33,378 nucleotides of DNA, taken from Candidatus Poribacteria bacterium (GTDB taxonomy: Bacteria > Poribacteria > WGA-4E > WGA-3G). How positions within the stretch are numbered: the first letter of the stretch is position 1; each line of letters begins with the position of its first letter. Of the stretch, positions 24,322 through 33,294 are shown piece after piece. The DNA lies in assembly GCA_022821495.1 (NCBI GenBank), contig JAJEDN010000035.1, positions 1-33,378 on the forward strand, written 5' to 3'. The notes beneath the pieces were generated by a model. It saw only the letters and a list, made by a program, of their open reading frames with translations, made no database searches and had not been told where the DNA came from. A program made the position numbers and the translations under genes.

Positions 24322-24870
24322 TTAGGCATTCTGTTTATCAAAATTAAAGCGTTCGCGTTCGCCGCGGCCGCGGAGCGGATAATCTTTACGAAGCGGATGT
24401 CCTTCAAAATCATCTGGCATCAAAATCCGGCGCAGGTCCGGGTGCCCCTCAAAATTGATACCGAACATGTCGTAGGTCTCACGCTCCAACCAGTTTGCGC
24501 CTTTCCACAAGCCAGTGACGGATGGAATATTCAGATCGTTTTCATGTACAGGCACCTTTACGCGAAGGCGACACTGCCCCTGATAGGAATAGAGTTGATA
24601 GACTACCATAAATCTTGCGTAGTCAAACTGCATCAATTCGGATTCCATCTGCGAATTGTCAACTGCGGTGACATCAACGAGGAAAGTATAGGCAAGTTCA
24701 GGGTCTGTTTTCAGGTATTCTAAAACCGCGTAAGCCCGTTCTTTACGGATGACTATGATGACAGTACCCCGCGACGCATCCTGTGCCAAGCGCGCGTCTG
24801 CATAATTCGCCTCTAATTTTTCCAGAACAAGGGGTTTCGGTTGTTCTTCGACTTGGTTTTCTTCACTCAT
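24322..24870 (-). CDS. nuoC: NADH-quinone oxidoreductase subunit C
   Basis: The 182-residue subunit has the NuoC (30-kDa) fold. FLVDVTAVD is in the middle, with [49 protein letters not shown] toward the end. ATG 24870 overlaps the last codons of nuoB by eight bases, so the two are translationally coupled. A GAGG inside nuoB serves as the ribosome binding site. Confidence 0.96.
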   Translation of the reverse strand: MSEENQVEEQPKPLVLEKLEANYADARLAQDASRGTVIIVIRKERAYAVLEYLKTDPELAYTFLVDVTAVDNSQMESELMQFDYARFMVVYQLYSYQGQCRLRVKVPVHENDLNIPSVTGLWKGANWLERETYDMFGINFEGHPDLRRILMPDDFEGHPLRKDYPLRGRGERERFNFDKQNA

Positions 24871-25375
24871 AAACTACCTCTACGCCTTTAGGCGAAGCAC
24901 CGCTGGCGATCTTTTGCTGTACCTGTAGCACCGCATCAATAAGATCTTCGGGGCGCGGTGGGCATCCGGGAATGTAGACATCCACAGGAATGAATTGGTC
25001 AACACCTTGAATGAGGGTATAAGTATCAAACACACCCCCACAGGAAGCGCATGCCCCCATTGAAATTACCCACTTTGGATCCGGCATCTGGTCATAGATA
25101 CGTTTCAGTACTGGCATCATTTTGATGGAAATCCTGCCGGAAACGATGAGGAGATCGGATTGACGCGGTGAAAACCGAATTGCCTCAGAACCGAATCGAG
25201 AAAGATCAAACTTGGAAGCCAAGGTCGCCATCATTTCTATGGCACAGCAGGCAGTTCCAAACGGCATCGGCCACAATGAGTTCTTTCGTCCCCAATTGAC
25301 TACCTTATCAATCGTCGTCGTGATGATGTTGCCATCCGTTTCCTCGGTACCTCGTCCAACAAAATCTAATCCCAT
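24863..25375 (-). CDS. nuoB: NADH-quinone oxidoreductase subunit B
   Basis: The 170-residue subunit holds the terminal cluster N2, which passes electrons to quinone. The ligands are the Cys43-Cys44 pair in [11 protein letters not shown], Cys109 in MGACASCGG and Cys138 in PGCPPRPE. The frame opens at 25396, but GGAGG six bases before ATG 25375 and the length of homologues favour 25375. The start lies inside nuoA (10-base overlap), so translation is probably coupled. Confidence 0.96.
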   Translation of the reverse strand: MGLDFVGRGTEETDGNIITTTIDKVVNWGRKNSLWPMPFGTACCAIEMMATLASKFDLSRFGSEAIRFSPRQSDLLIVSGRISIKMMPVLKRIYDQMPDPKWVISMGACASCGGVFDTYTLIQGVDQFIPVDVYIPGCPPRPEDLIDAVLQVQQKIASGASPKGVEVVYE

Positions 25376-25734
25376 GTTAAGCCTCCTTTCTTCCAAGCGT
25401 AAATATAGCCAAGAAGAAGAATACCGATAAATACCAGCATTTCAACTAAAATAAACAAACCACTCGTTTCAGAGAATTTCTTGAAGACCACTGCCCAAGG
25501 GTAGAGAAAAACTACCTCAATATCAAAGATGATAAAGAGCATCGCGATGAGGTCGAACCGGATGGTAAACCGCTGCCTCGCATCGCCAATGGGTTGTACG
25601 CCGGATTCGTAAACGGAGAGTTTAACGCGGTTCGGGCGTTTAGGTCCAAGAAGATGGGTCAGTCCGAGATTGATCGCCGCGAAGAGCACGGCGAACAACC
25701 CTAACAGCAAGATTGGGAGATAATCTATTAACAT
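25366..25734 (-). CDS. nuoA: NADH-quinone oxidoreductase subunit A
   Basis: The 122-residue, three-helix subunit has the family core [44 protein letters not shown]. The frame also opens at GTG 25761. I chose ATG 25734 because homologues begin there, though neither start has a strong ribosome binding site. It is the first gene of the cluster, with a promoter-like TTGACA about 130 bp upstream. Confidence 0.95.
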   Translation of the reverse strand: MLIDYLPILLLGLFAVLFAAINLGLTHLLGPKRPNRVKLSVYESGVQPIGDARQRFTIRFDLIAMLFIIFDIEVVFLYPWAVVFKKFSETSGLFILVEMLVFIGILLLGYIYAWKKGGLTWD

Positions 25735-25841
25735 TGTTTCTAATCTATTTTGTCCTCGCACATTTTAATATGGGTGCGCAAGCATCACCAAAGTGAAGGT
25801 TAATTCAGACTCGTAAACATGTTCTTTTTAATATGCTTAAT

Positions 25842-25870
25842 AGTTTCTCATATTTTAAAAACATTGTCAA
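25842..25870 (-). promoter_or_regulatory. Candidate promoter of the nuoA operon
   Basis: A perfect TTGACA is at 25870-25865 on the - strand. The hexamer 17 bases on is GAAACT, a poor -10 (3/6), while better A/T hexamers nearby are badly spaced. The -35 is convincing in an AT-rich gap; the exact -10 is not. Confidence 0.4.
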
Positions 25871-25879
25871 GTTTTTTTG

Positions 25880-25919
25880 AAAAAAAATAAACTTTCAGAT
25901 AATTTTGGAATTTTTCTGA
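25880..25919 (-). terminator. Possible pdxH terminator
   Basis: TCAGA and TCTGA arms (25895-25919) enclose a further partly paired AT region and are followed on the - strand by a T-rich run (complement of 25880-25888). It lies 23 bp after the pdxH stop and before the nuoA promoter. Confidence 0.35.
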
Positions 25920-25941
25920 GGAACCTAACGAAATATTAGAT

Positions 25942-26586
25942 TCACGGCGATAGGCGTTTCAGCTGCCACCTTCCATCGGACTGTCGTGTATAACAGAGGC
26001 GATCATGAAGGCGGTTTGGGCAGCCCTGCCAGAATTCAAAAAGGTTTGGCACGAGCCGATACCCACCCCAATGCGGTGGACGTGGAATGGTATCAGATGC
26101 GTACGTCTGTTCTGCCTGTTGGAACCTCTCTGTGAGATGTTCTCGTCCGCTAATAACAATGCTTTGGCGTTCTGTCCGCACAGCGAGTTGGCTACTCACA
26201 GGACGACTGGCGAAATAGGCATCCGATTCTTTCTCGCTCATTTTCTCAACGGTACCTGTACTCCGAACCTGCCGGTCAAGCTCACGCCAATAGAAAACCA
26301 ATGCGGCGTTTGGATTCTCAGCGAGTTCTTTTCCCTTTTGACTCTCATAATCGGTATAGAAACAGAAACCCTTGGCGTCAAAGCCTCTGAGTACGACCAT
26401 TCGGGCAGACGGAATCCCGTCCGGTGTCGCTGTTGCTAATGTCATTGCGTCTGGCAGGTCTATTTTGGCGGCAATAGTATCAGCGAACCATTTCTCAAAT
26501 AGTTCAAAAGGATCGGAGGCGACATTCTGCTCAAGCAGATGCCCGTTCTGTGCACTATATTCTCTGCGGAGTTTATCATTATTCAT
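25942..26586 (-). CDS. pdxH: Pyridoxamine/pyridoxine 5'-phosphate oxidase
   Basis: The 214-residue FMN enzyme makes pyridoxal 5'-phosphate, the cofactor of GcvP encoded upstream. The family blocks are clear: N-terminal LRREY; SARMVVLRGFDAKGFCFYTDYESQKG (FMN site); FYWRELDRQVR; and the C-terminal PPHWGGYRLVPNLFEFWQG followed by RLHDRLCYTR. Length matches E. coli PdxH (218). The start at 26586 has a weak ribosome binding site. It follows trkH by 92 bp in the same direction. Confidence 0.95.
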   Translation of the reverse strand: MNNDKLRREYSAQNGHLLEQNVASDPFELFEKWFADTIAAKIDLPDAMTLATATPDGIPSARMVVLRGFDAKGFCFYTDYESQKGKELAENPNAALVFYWRELDRQVRSTGTVEKMSEKESDAYFASRPVSSQLAVRTERQSIVISGREHLTERFQQAEQTYASDTIPRPPHWGGYRLVPNLFEFWQGCPNRLHDRLCYTRQSDGRWQLKRLSP

Positions 26587-26602
26587 AGTTGAAATAGTTC
26601 TC

Positions 26603-26656
26603 AGTTATTGGTCATCAGTTAAGAGGTTTTGGGTTAAATCAGATGCCTCTTTAACC
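26603..26656. repeat. Heptamer repeat and hairpin between trkH and pdxH
   Basis: AGTTATT, GGTCATC, AGTTAAG are three seven-base units (26603-26623). Next to them GGTTAAA (26632-26638) and TTTAACC (26650-26656) form a 7-bp stem, overlapping an AGAGG/CCTCT pair that gives a rival fold. Confidence 0.5.
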
Positions 26657-26678
26657 GATAACCATTACAATGAAATAT

Positions 26679-28184
26679 CTATCTTTTCCAAAAGTTCGGT
26701 GAAAAGAGGATAAGTACGGTATAGAGTTCTAAGCGTCCGAGTAACATACAAAAAGATAGGACATATTTTCCCGTTGTATGAATGTGGGCATAATTATCAG
26801 TCGGCCCGACACTGCCGAGACCGGGGCCTATGTTGCCCATTGTAGCGATCGTTGCGCCGGCAGCACTGACAAGGTCAAGTCCTAAAGTTGTCATGATGCA
26901 GGTTACAATCGCAAAGATTCCGATAAAAAAGAAGAAAAAACCGAGAACGTTTGTCATAACTTCAGGCGGTACCACTCGATCATTAACACGAATAGGCAGG
27001 ACAGCATGTGGGAAAATGAGCCGTTTAATTTCCGCACCACTCTGCTTGATAAGCAGGAGGAACCGAACCTGTTTCATCCCACCACCAGTGGAACCCGCAC
27101 AACCCCCGTAAAACATCAACGTCACCAAGATAAATTGGGATAGTGCTGGCCACTGTTCAAAGTCAGCAGTCCCGTAGCCGGTCGTTGTGATGATAGATAT
27201 CACCTGAAATGCGGCATAGCGCAGGGATGTCCACATCGAATCGTAAGGCACCTCTCCATCGACCTGAAATCTGATGGTATTCCATGAGATTAAGGTGATA
27301 CTCACTGCGATAACAATGCAATAGAACTTAAATTCTGTATCTTGGAAATAACTTTTGACATCGCCGCGGAGTGCGCGATAGTGGAGTGCGAAATTGGTGC
27401 CTGCCAGAAACATAAAACAGCAGATGACCATGTCAATGTAGACGCTATTGTAGTGCCCAACGCTGCCGTTTTTTGTAGAAAACCCACCCGTTGCCATGGT
27501 ACCGAAGGTATGGCAGAGTGCGTCGAAAAGCGTCATGTTCCCGAGCATCAGTAAGACTGTTTCCGCGATAGAGAGAAGGAGATAAACGCCCCAAAGTAGT
27601 TTAGCAGTCTGGGCAATGCGGGGGGTAAGTCGGTCCGTTTGGGGACCCGGAGCTTCAGCGCGAAAAAGCTGCATACCACCAACACCGAGCATTGGCAGAA
27701 TAGCCACAGCAAGCACAACAATCCCCATCCCACCGAGCCAATGTGAGAAACTTCGCCAGAAAAGCATGGCGTGCGAAAGGTGTTCAATCTCTGTCAGAAC
27801 AGTGGCGCCTGTCGTTGAAAACCCTGCCATAGATTCAAAATAGCAGAACGAAAATTCTGTCCACGCTGAACGTCCTTCAACACTAAATACATCCGCGAAG
27901 AGATACGGAAGTGATCCAAAGAGAGCGACTGTTATCCAGCCCAAAGCGACAACCGCAAATCCTTCGCGGATACCGAGTTCCTCTTGTCGTGTCCGGATAC
28001 TGAAACGGAGCCCTAAACCGATAATCAAAGTGATTATTGCTGAAATAACAAACGCCCGCAAATCGTTCTGGACTTCACCCGCAGCCACGCGATAATAGAC
28101 AGCCACGCCCAAAGGTAATAGCATGGTCCCTGCGAGACAGATCAGTAAATTGCCGAGGGAATAAAAAATTAATCTAAGGCTCAT
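26679..28184 (-). CDS. trkH: TrkH-type potassium uptake channel subunit
   Basis: The 501-residue membrane protein is the ion-conducting part of a Trk/Ktr K+ uptake system. The four pore loops with their filter glycines are visible: STTGAT, MATGGFS, ITTTGYGT and ATMGNIGPG. A HWLGGMGIVVLAVAILP segment follows the first loop, and AGSTGGGMKQVRFLLL lies in the third repeat. The C-terminus ends with LGRLELYTVLILFSP, the usual TrkH ending. trkA lies upstream on the same strand, 210 bp away across hairpins. The ribosome binding site is made of the intergenic repeat (GGAAACC before ATG). Confidence 0.95.
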   Translation of the reverse strand: MSLRLIFYSLGNLLICLAGTMLLPLGVAVYYRVAAGEVQNDLRAFVISAIITLIIGLGLRFSIRTRQEELGIREGFAVVALGWITVALFGSLPYLFADVFSVEGRSAWTEFSFCYFESMAGFSTTGATVLTEIEHLSHAMLFWRSFSHWLGGMGIVVLAVAILPMLGVGGMQLFRAEAPGPQTDRLTPRIAQTAKLLWGVYLLLSIAETVLLMLGNMTLFDALCHTFGTMATGGFSTKNGSVGHYNSVYIDMVICCFMFLAGTNFALHYRALRGDVKSYFQDTEFKFYCIVIAVSITLISWNTIRFQVDGEVPYDSMWTSLRYAAFQVISIITTTGYGTADFEQWPALSQFILVTLMFYGGCAGSTGGGMKQVRFLLLIKQSGAEIKRLIFPHAVLPIRVNDRVVPPEVMTNVLGFFFFFIGIFAIVTCIMTTLGLDLVSAAGATIATMGNIGPGLGSVGPTDNYAHIHTTGKYVLSFCMLLGRLELYTVLILFSPNFWKR

Positions 28185-28192
28185 GGTTTCCA

Positions 28193-28295
28193 GTTACGAG
28201 TTACGAGTTTTAAACGACAGCGCTTCGCTTTCCAGTTACCAGTAAGAGAAAGACTTGATAAATCAGCTCGCCTTCTTAACTGGTTACTGGTAACT
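28193..28295. repeat. Heptamer repeats with a 12-bp inverted pair upstream of trkH
   Basis: CAGTTAC-GAGTTAC units lie at 28193-28209. AGTTACCAGTAA (28234-28245) and TTACTGGTAACT (28284-28295) are perfect 12-bp inverted copies. All are variants of the heptamer also present at 24244, 26603 and 29810. The first group supplies the trkH ribosome binding region. Confidence 0.6.
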
Positions 28296-28333
28296 CCTAT
28301 GAAAGGTTTTCGCAGAAAAGCCGAACTGAAAAC

Positions 28334-28389
28334 TTTGACCAAGAACGCGTCTACAAATACTTTGGCTAAGGCGCGAGTTCTTGGTCAAA
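28334..28389 (-). terminator. Long hairpin directly after trkA
   Basis: TTTGACCAAGAA-CGCG (28334-28349) and CGCG-AG-TTCTTGGTCAAA (28372-28389) pair over 16 bp with a two-base bulge and a 22-base loop. It begins six bases past the trkA stop. No strong T run follows, so partial termination or a stability hairpin setting the TrkA:TrkH ratio is likely. Confidence 0.5.
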
Positions 28390-28394
28390 ACTAT

Positions 28395-29801
28395 TTAACT
28401 TCTCCGTTCCTCGAATAGGTCTTCGACGATCGGAATTGCGCCAGGCATACTAAATACAATCACGCGATCCGCGGGCTGGATAACAGACTGGCCTGTAGGG
28501 ATAATGAGTTTTTCGCGCCGGATAATCGCACCAATAAAGGCGTTTTCTGGGAATTTTGTTTTCAAGAGAGCGAGTTCTTTATGCACAATTTTTGCATTGA
28601 CCCCAGCGACAATCTCAATAGCCTCCGCGTCTATTCCGTGGAGCGAGGCAACAGAAACGATGTTTCCACGGCGGATAAGTCTTAAGATATTGCTAACAAC
28701 CGTAAGATGTCGGCTGACGGCACCATCAAGCCTCGGAATGCGTGCTAATAAAGGGAGGTAACGCGGCTGCTGAACGAGTGCGAGGACGCGTTGGGCCCCG
28801 TTCTCTTTTGCCGTCATACACGCCATAATATCGTTTTCATCGTCGCCTGTAACGGAGATAAACCCGTTGACATCATGGACGCCCGCTTCTTCCAGCAGCC
28901 TAAACTGGAGATAATTGCCTTGTAAAACGGTCGTGTGTTTTAGCATCTGGGAAGCGAGTCGCGCTTTTGCTTGATCTTCTTCGATGAGTTTGACGTTGGT
29001 GTCGTTTTCTTCAAGCGTGCGGGCAAGTTCAATGCCAATGGGACTTGCACCAACAATAATAACGCGATCCAGCTGCTGATTAAATGTCATACCGCTAATG
29101 CGCAGCAATTGTTCAACTGCCAGTGTACTACCGATGACAAAAACCTCGTCCCCTTGTTGCAAAGCGTCAGTGCCTCGGGGGATGATAATGTGCCTGTTGC
29201 CGTTATTCGGTGGATTTCCGTTACTCGGATGTCCACGACGGCTAATCGCAGCAAAGCGGGTATCGTTGAGCAACCCACTCGCATCTAAGTCGGCGAGGGA
29301 TCTTCCGATTAAAGGGTTCGACTGTTTAACCCGAAAAGATACCAACTGTATCCTACCATCTTCAAATTCGACAATCTCTCGTGCTTCCGGTATCTGTAAA
29401 AGCCGAACGAATTCAGCAACACAGAGATGCTCAGGGTTAATCAGCAGATCTATGCCAAAATCGTTGGGAGTTAGACCGCTTTCTGTAGAAAAATAGTCAG
29501 GATTCGAGACCCGTGCAATTTTTGTGTTAACGCTGTACCTCTCGGCAATCTGACAAGCGAGCATATTAATTTCATCGCTGTTCGTAACGGCAATGAGGAG
29601 ACCGGCTTCATCAATGCCAGCGGTTTTGAGCAGTCGCGGAGATGCGCCTGAGCCGCGTAAAGTCTGCAAATCAAGTTGTTCATTAACCCGACTGCAGGCG
29701 GCATCGGATTCATCAATGAGGACGACATCGTTATGCTCAGCGGTGAGAAGTTTAGCGGTATGAAACCCAACTTCCCCTGCCCCTATAATTATTGCTTTCA
29801 T
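28395..29801 (-). CDS. trkA: TrkA potassium uptake regulatory subunit
   Basis: The 468-residue cytoplasmic protein is the nucleotide-binding gate controller of the TrkH channel. It has two RCK_N/RCK_C repeats. The first Rossmann motif is GAGEVG (7-12) followed by VVLIDESD. The second is VIIVGASPIGIELARTLEE near residue 237, then VKLIEED. Each is followed by a smaller TrkA_C domain. Length is normal for the double form. It starts 20 bp after gcvP, with heptamer repeat in the gap, so it may be read through from gcvP. Confidence 0.95.
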   Translation of the reverse strand: MKAIIIGAGEVGFHTAKLLTAEHNDVVLIDESDAACSRVNEQLDLQTLRGSGASPRLLKTAGIDEAGLLIAVTNSDEINMLACQIAERYSVNTKIARVSNPDYFSTESGLTPNDFGIDLLINPEHLCVAEFVRLLQIPEAREIVEFEDGRIQLVSFRVKQSNPLIGRSLADLDASGLLNDTRFAAISRRGHPSNGNPPNNGNRHIIIPRGTDALQQGDEVFVIGSTLAVEQLLRISGMTFNQQLDRVIIVGASPIGIELARTLEENDTNVKLIEEDQAKARLASQMLKHTTVLQGNYLQFRLLEEAGVHDVNGFISVTGDDENDIMACMTAKENGAQRVLALVQQPRYLPLLARIPRLDGAVSRHLTVVSNILRLIRRGNIVSVASLHGIDAEAIEIVAGVNAKIVHKELALLKTKFPENAFIGAIIRREKLIIPTGQSVIQPADRVIVFSMPGAIPIVEDLFEERRS

Positions 29802-29809
29802 TTTTTTAC

Positions 29810-29836
29810 GGTTGTCGGTTATCAGTTATTAGTTTC
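29810..29836. repeat. Heptamer repeat overlapping the gcvP stop
   Basis: GGTTGTC, GGTTATC, AGTTATT, AG lie in a row. The gcvP stop codon (29822-29824) falls inside, so the last few GcvP residues come from the repeat. Confidence 0.55.
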
Positions 29837-32734
29837 ATATTCATCAAGCGGTGGGCAGGCACACATAAGGTTTCTGTCCCCATAGACTTCGTTAATACGT
29901 GCCACAGGGGGCCAGAATTTAGCATCTCGCACCCACGGCTTCGGAAACACGGCTTTTTCACGTGAATACGGATGACACCAATCAGATTGTATAACCGTTT
30001 CCGCTGTGTGCGGGGCATTCTTCAAAACGTTGTCTGTCTTATCCGCATTGCCTGCCTCAATTTCGGCGATCTCTTCACGAATCGAAATGAGAGCGTCACA
30101 GAACCGTTCTAACTCGGCTTTTGATTCACTTTCTGTCGGTTCAATCATCAAGGCACCCGGTACGGGCCAAGAGACCGTCGGCGCGTGGAATCCGTAATCC
30201 ATTAGACGTTTCGCGACATCAGTTACGTCTATATCAGCAGTCTTTTTGAAGCCACGCAAATCAATGATACATTCATGTGCCACTAAACCGTTTTTTCCAG
30301 TATAAAGTACAGGATAGTGCGGTGCGAGTTTCTTGGCAATATAGTTGGCGTTGAGGATTGCAACTTCTGTTGCAGCTGTAAGCCCTTCTGCTCCCATCAT
30401 AGCGATGTATGCCCAAGAGATAGGTAGGATGCCAGGACTTCCCCACGGTGCGGCAGATACTGCTCCAATACCAGCATTCCCGCCAACGGTAACGATTGGA
30501 TGTGTCGGTAAGAAATCTACAAGATGCGCCTTGACACCAATCGGTCCCATCCCGGGGCCACCGCCACCATGAGGAATACAGAAAGTTTTGTGGAGATTTA
30601 GATGACAGACATCTGCTCCAATATCCGCGGGTTGTGCGATACCAACAAGGGCATTCAGATTCGCACCATCCATGTAGACTTGTCCACCGGATTGATGGAC
30701 GATATCACAAATCTCGCGGATTTTCTCTTCAAAGACACCATGTGTTGAAGGGTAGGTAATCATGGCAGCAGCAAGAGTGTCCCGGTGCAAATCTGCTTTT
30801 TCCCGAAGATCCTCAAGGTCAATATTTCCCTCCGCATCGCAAGCAACAACAACGACTTTCATCCCTGCCATCACCGCACTCGCTGGATTTGTGCCGTGTG
30901 CAGAAGTCGGGATTAAACAGACATCGCGATGCGGTTCACCACGGTTTTGATGGTATTTGCGAATGACCAACAACCCCGCATATTCGCCTTGCGAACCTGC
31001 ATTCGGTTGCAATGAGATACCGCTATATCCCGTTATCTCGGCTAACCACGATTCCAATTGTGAGAATAGACGTTGGTAACCTTCCGCTTGCGCCTGCGGT
31101 ACGAATGGATGCAGTTCTCCAAACTCGCGCCATGTCACAGGGATCATTTCTGCCGTAGCGTTGAGTTTCATCGTACAGGAACCGAGTGGTATCATCGCGT
31201 TGACAAGGGAGAGGTCCTTGGTTTGAAGTCTGTGGATATAGCGGAGTATCTCGGTTTCAGAATGGTAACTGTTGAAAACAGGATGCGTTAGATAGGGCGT
31301 TTCTCGCTGGAGTTCCACCGAAATCTGTGTGGAAGGGTGGAAGGGTGGAAGGGTGGACGCTGAGATTTTTTGCTGCCGTTCTGATGTCCTGGTGTTTTCG
31401 GCGAAAACTTGCAAGAGTTCTTCAACATCCGCAGAGGTTGTCGTTTCATCTAAAGAGATGCCGATGTGTGTTGAATCAATCGCGCGGAGATTTATCTGTC
31501 TTGCCTGTGCAGAAGTGCGCAATTCCGCTGTCGTTTCTGCTGGCACCGTAACAGAGACGGTATCAAAACAAGGAGATTCCCCAGTAGCATAACCGAGTTC
31601 TTCAAGTCCAGCACGTAGTGTGCAAGTGTGCGCGTGCACGCGTTCTGCAATCCGCTTAAGCCCTGTCGGACCGTGATAGACTGCGTACATCCCTGCCATT
31701 ACAGCGAGCAGCACTTGCGCGGTACAGATATTGCTCGTCGCCTTTTCACGTCGGATATGCTGTTCCCGCGTTTGGAGTGCCAAACGGATCGCCGGTTTGC
31801 CGTTTGCATCGTGGGATACGCCCGCAATTCGTCCGGGAATACTCCGTTTCAGTTCTTCATGTGTGGAAAGAAAAGCTGCGTGGGGGCCACCATATCCAAG
31901 CGGAACACCGAACCGTTGCGAGTTACCGATAACAATGTCTGCACCGAATTCACTCGGAGGCTTTAATAGCGTGAGTGCTAACAAGTCTGTGGCGGTAACA
32001 AATAATCCACCTGCAGCATGCACCTGTTCAGCGAATTGGTGGTAATTGTAAATCGCGCCATCTGTGGCAGGATATTGCACGATGGCACCCAAGATCGGTG
32101 TGTCAAAATTGACATCACGGTGGTCACCGATTTGTAATTCAATGCCAAGAGGTTCGGCGCGGGTTTGTAGCACAGCGATTGTTTGTGGGTGACAGGTTTC
32201 TGACACAAAAAAAATTCGACTGATTTGCTGGGGGACATTTGCAAAACACATGCCCATTGCTTCCGCTGCAGCTGTTGCCTCGTCAAGGAGTGAGGCGTTC
32301 GCAACAGGCAAACCGGTTAAGTCAATAACCATCGTTTGGAAGTTGAGTAGTGCCTCCAAACGTCCCTGCGAAATCTCAGCTTGATAGGGTGTGTATTGTG
32401 TATACCAGCCTGGGTTCTCCAGAATGTTGCGTTGAATGACGGGTGGCACAAAGCAATTATAGTAGCCCATTCCGATATAGGAGCGGAAGACCTCGTTCTG
32501 GGAGGCGAGTTCCTGTAATACCGTGAGTGCTTCCGGTTCTGACTTTGCAATATGGGCTTGCAAGCTGTGCCCTAAACCACTGGCATCCCCATTTAAATCA
32601 AAGGTTGGCGGTAGGCGAATGTCGGCTGGTACAACGTCGTCAATAAAATCTTCCATCGACGCATAACCGAGCGTTGTCAACATCAGTTCAATATCTTCCG
32701 AACGTGGACCGATATGCCGATCTGCAAAGGTCAC
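29822..32734 (-). CDS. gcvP: Glycine dehydrogenase (decarboxylating), P-protein, single-chain form
   Basis: The 970-residue PLP enzyme decarboxylates glycine and passes the aminomethyl group to the lipoyl arm of GcvH. It is the fused form: the N-terminal half resembles GcvPA and the C-terminal half GcvPB, with the PLP Lys at about 716 in [19 protein letters not shown]. Other blocks are FADRHIGP at the start, [40 protein letters not shown], and [13 protein letters not shown]. The start is GTG 32734 with AAGGAAAG upstream. At about residues 459-468, in the linker between the halves, an 8-bp intergenic-type repeat has expanded in frame. gcvH lies 118 bp upstream; gcvT is not in the window. Confidence 0.96.
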   Translation of the reverse strand: MTFADRHIGPRSEDIELMLTTLGYASMEDFIDDVVPADIRLPPTFDLNGDASGLGHSLQAHIAKSEPEALTVLQELASQNEVFRSYIGMGYYNCFVPPVIQRNILENPGWYTQYTPYQAEISQGRLEALLNFQTMVIDLTGLPVANASLLDEATAAAEAMGMCFANVPQQISRIFFVSETCHPQTIAVLQTRAEPLGIELQIGDHRDVNFDTPILGAIVQYPATDGAIYNYHQFAEQVHAAGGLFVTATDLLALTLLKPPSEFGADIVIGNSQRFGVPLGYGGPHAAFLSTHEELKRSIPGRIAGVSHDANGKPAIRLALQTREQHIRREKATSNICTAQVLLAVMAGMYAVYHGPTGLKRIAERVHAHTCTLRAGLEELGYATGESPCFDTVSVTVPAETTAELRTSAQARQINLRAIDSTHIGISLDETTTSADVEELLQVFAENTRTSERQQKISASTLPPFHPSTQISVELQRETPYLTHPVFNSYHSETEILRYIHRLQTKDLSLVNAMIPLGSCTMKLNATAEMIPVTWREFGELHPFVPQAQAEGYQRLFSQLESWLAEITGYSGISLQPNAGSQGEYAGLLVIRKYHQNRGEPHRDVCLIPTSAHGTNPASAVMAGMKVVVVACDAEGNIDLEDLREKADLHRDTLAAAMITYPSTHGVFEEKIREICDIVHQSGGQVYMDGANLNALVGIAQPADIGADVCHLNLHKTFCIPHGGGGPGMGPIGVKAHLVDFLPTHPIVTVGGNAGIGAVSAAPWGSPGILPISWAYIAMMGAEGLTAATEVAILNANYIAKKLAPHYPVLYTGKNGLVAHECIIDLRGFKKTADIDVTDVAKRLMDYGFHAPTVSWPVPGALMIEPTESESKAELERFCDALISIREEIAEIEAGNADKTDNVLKNAPHTAETVIQSDWCHPYSREKAVFPKPWVRDAKFWPPVARINEVYGDRNLMCACPPLDEYETNN
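31329..31356. repeat. GTGGAAGG octamer array inside gcvP
   Basis: Three full 8-bp units plus a partial one lie in the coding sequence. Three units make 24 bp, so the frame is kept. On the coding strand they give a Pro/Phe/His/Ser-rich stretch. The unit matches the repeat in the spacer at 7393-7437. Confidence 0.8.
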
Positions 32735-32852
32735 TATTATCTTTCCTTCTAAAAAATGCTACAAGCGAGCCAACAACGGCGGCTTGCGGATCTTAAGTGA
32801 AAACTGTTTCAAACGGATGGAATAATTTCACGCTTGGCGTGGAAATAAAAGA
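32735..32852 (-). other. gcvH-gcvP spacer with a short hairpin
   Basis: Close after the gcvH stop a CACGC-CAA-GCGTG hairpin with A/T flanks (about 32828-32848) is followed by AT-rich sequence. It may trim or partly end the gcvH message. The gcvP ribosome binding site lies at the left end of the gap. Confidence 0.35.
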
Positions 32853-33239
32853 TTAGGCATGCTCTGCCTCAATGTGTGCTTGGTAACTATCAGCATCAAG
32901 AAGTGCGTCAAGTTCACTTGGATCTGTTATTCTGATTTTGAGAAACCATCCATCATCATAAGGCGATGCATTGACCTGTTCCGGTGCATCAAGTAGGGAT
33001 TCATTGACATCAATTACTTCACCACTCACAGGTGCGTAGAGGTCAAATGCGGCTTTGACAGATTCTATCACGCCGAATTCTGTTTTCTGTGTGAGTTCCG
33101 TGCCGACTTCCGGCAATTCGACGTAGACGATATCCTGAATTTCGGATTGGGCATAGTCGCTGATACCGATGGTGACGATGTCACCCTCTTGCCTTGCCCA
33201 TTCATGACTTTCATTGTATTTTAAGTTTTGTGGGATCAT
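32853..33239 (-). CDS. gcvH: Glycine cleavage system H protein
   Basis: The 128-residue lipoyl carrier shuttles the aminomethyl group between GcvP and GcvT. The lipoylation site is Lys62 in FGVIESVKAAFDLYAP. The N-terminal YNESHEWARQEGD and IGISDYAQSEIQDIVYVELPEVG, and the C-terminal SPYDDGWFLKI, are the standard blocks. Length is normal. ATG 33239 lies five bases after hairpin element B, whose GAAG is the only visible ribosome binding site. Confidence 0.97.
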   Translation of the reverse strand: MIPQNLKYNESHEWARQEGDIVTIGISDYAQSEIQDIVYVELPEVGTELTQKTEFGVIESVKAAFDLYAPVSGEVIDVNESLLDAPEQVNASPYDDGWFLKIRITDPSELDALLDADSYQAHIEAEHA

Positions 33240-33241
33240 CT

Positions 33242-33294
33242 AATCTTCGGGCAGGAGCCCCCATCCTTTAGGTTGGGGAGGAATGCCCACTCCT
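33242..33294 (-). ncRNA. Nested hairpin element B (sister of element A)
   Basis: On the - strand the order is AGGAG, one base, outer arm GGGCA, TTCCT, inner arm CCCCAACC, loop TAAA, inner arm GGATGGGG, G, CTCC, outer arm TGCCC, GAAG, then ATTAG and the gcvH ATG. Outer arms pair 5 of 5 and inner arms 7 of 8. Spacing, loop, CTCC and GAAG agree with element A at 215-267. It may be the right end of an IS200/IS605-type element whose remainder lies to the right, or a leader domesticated by gcvH. Confidence 0.55.

Noticed and set aside
26005..26439. + strand open frame opposite pdxH
   Set aside because: Shadow of a well-conserved gene.
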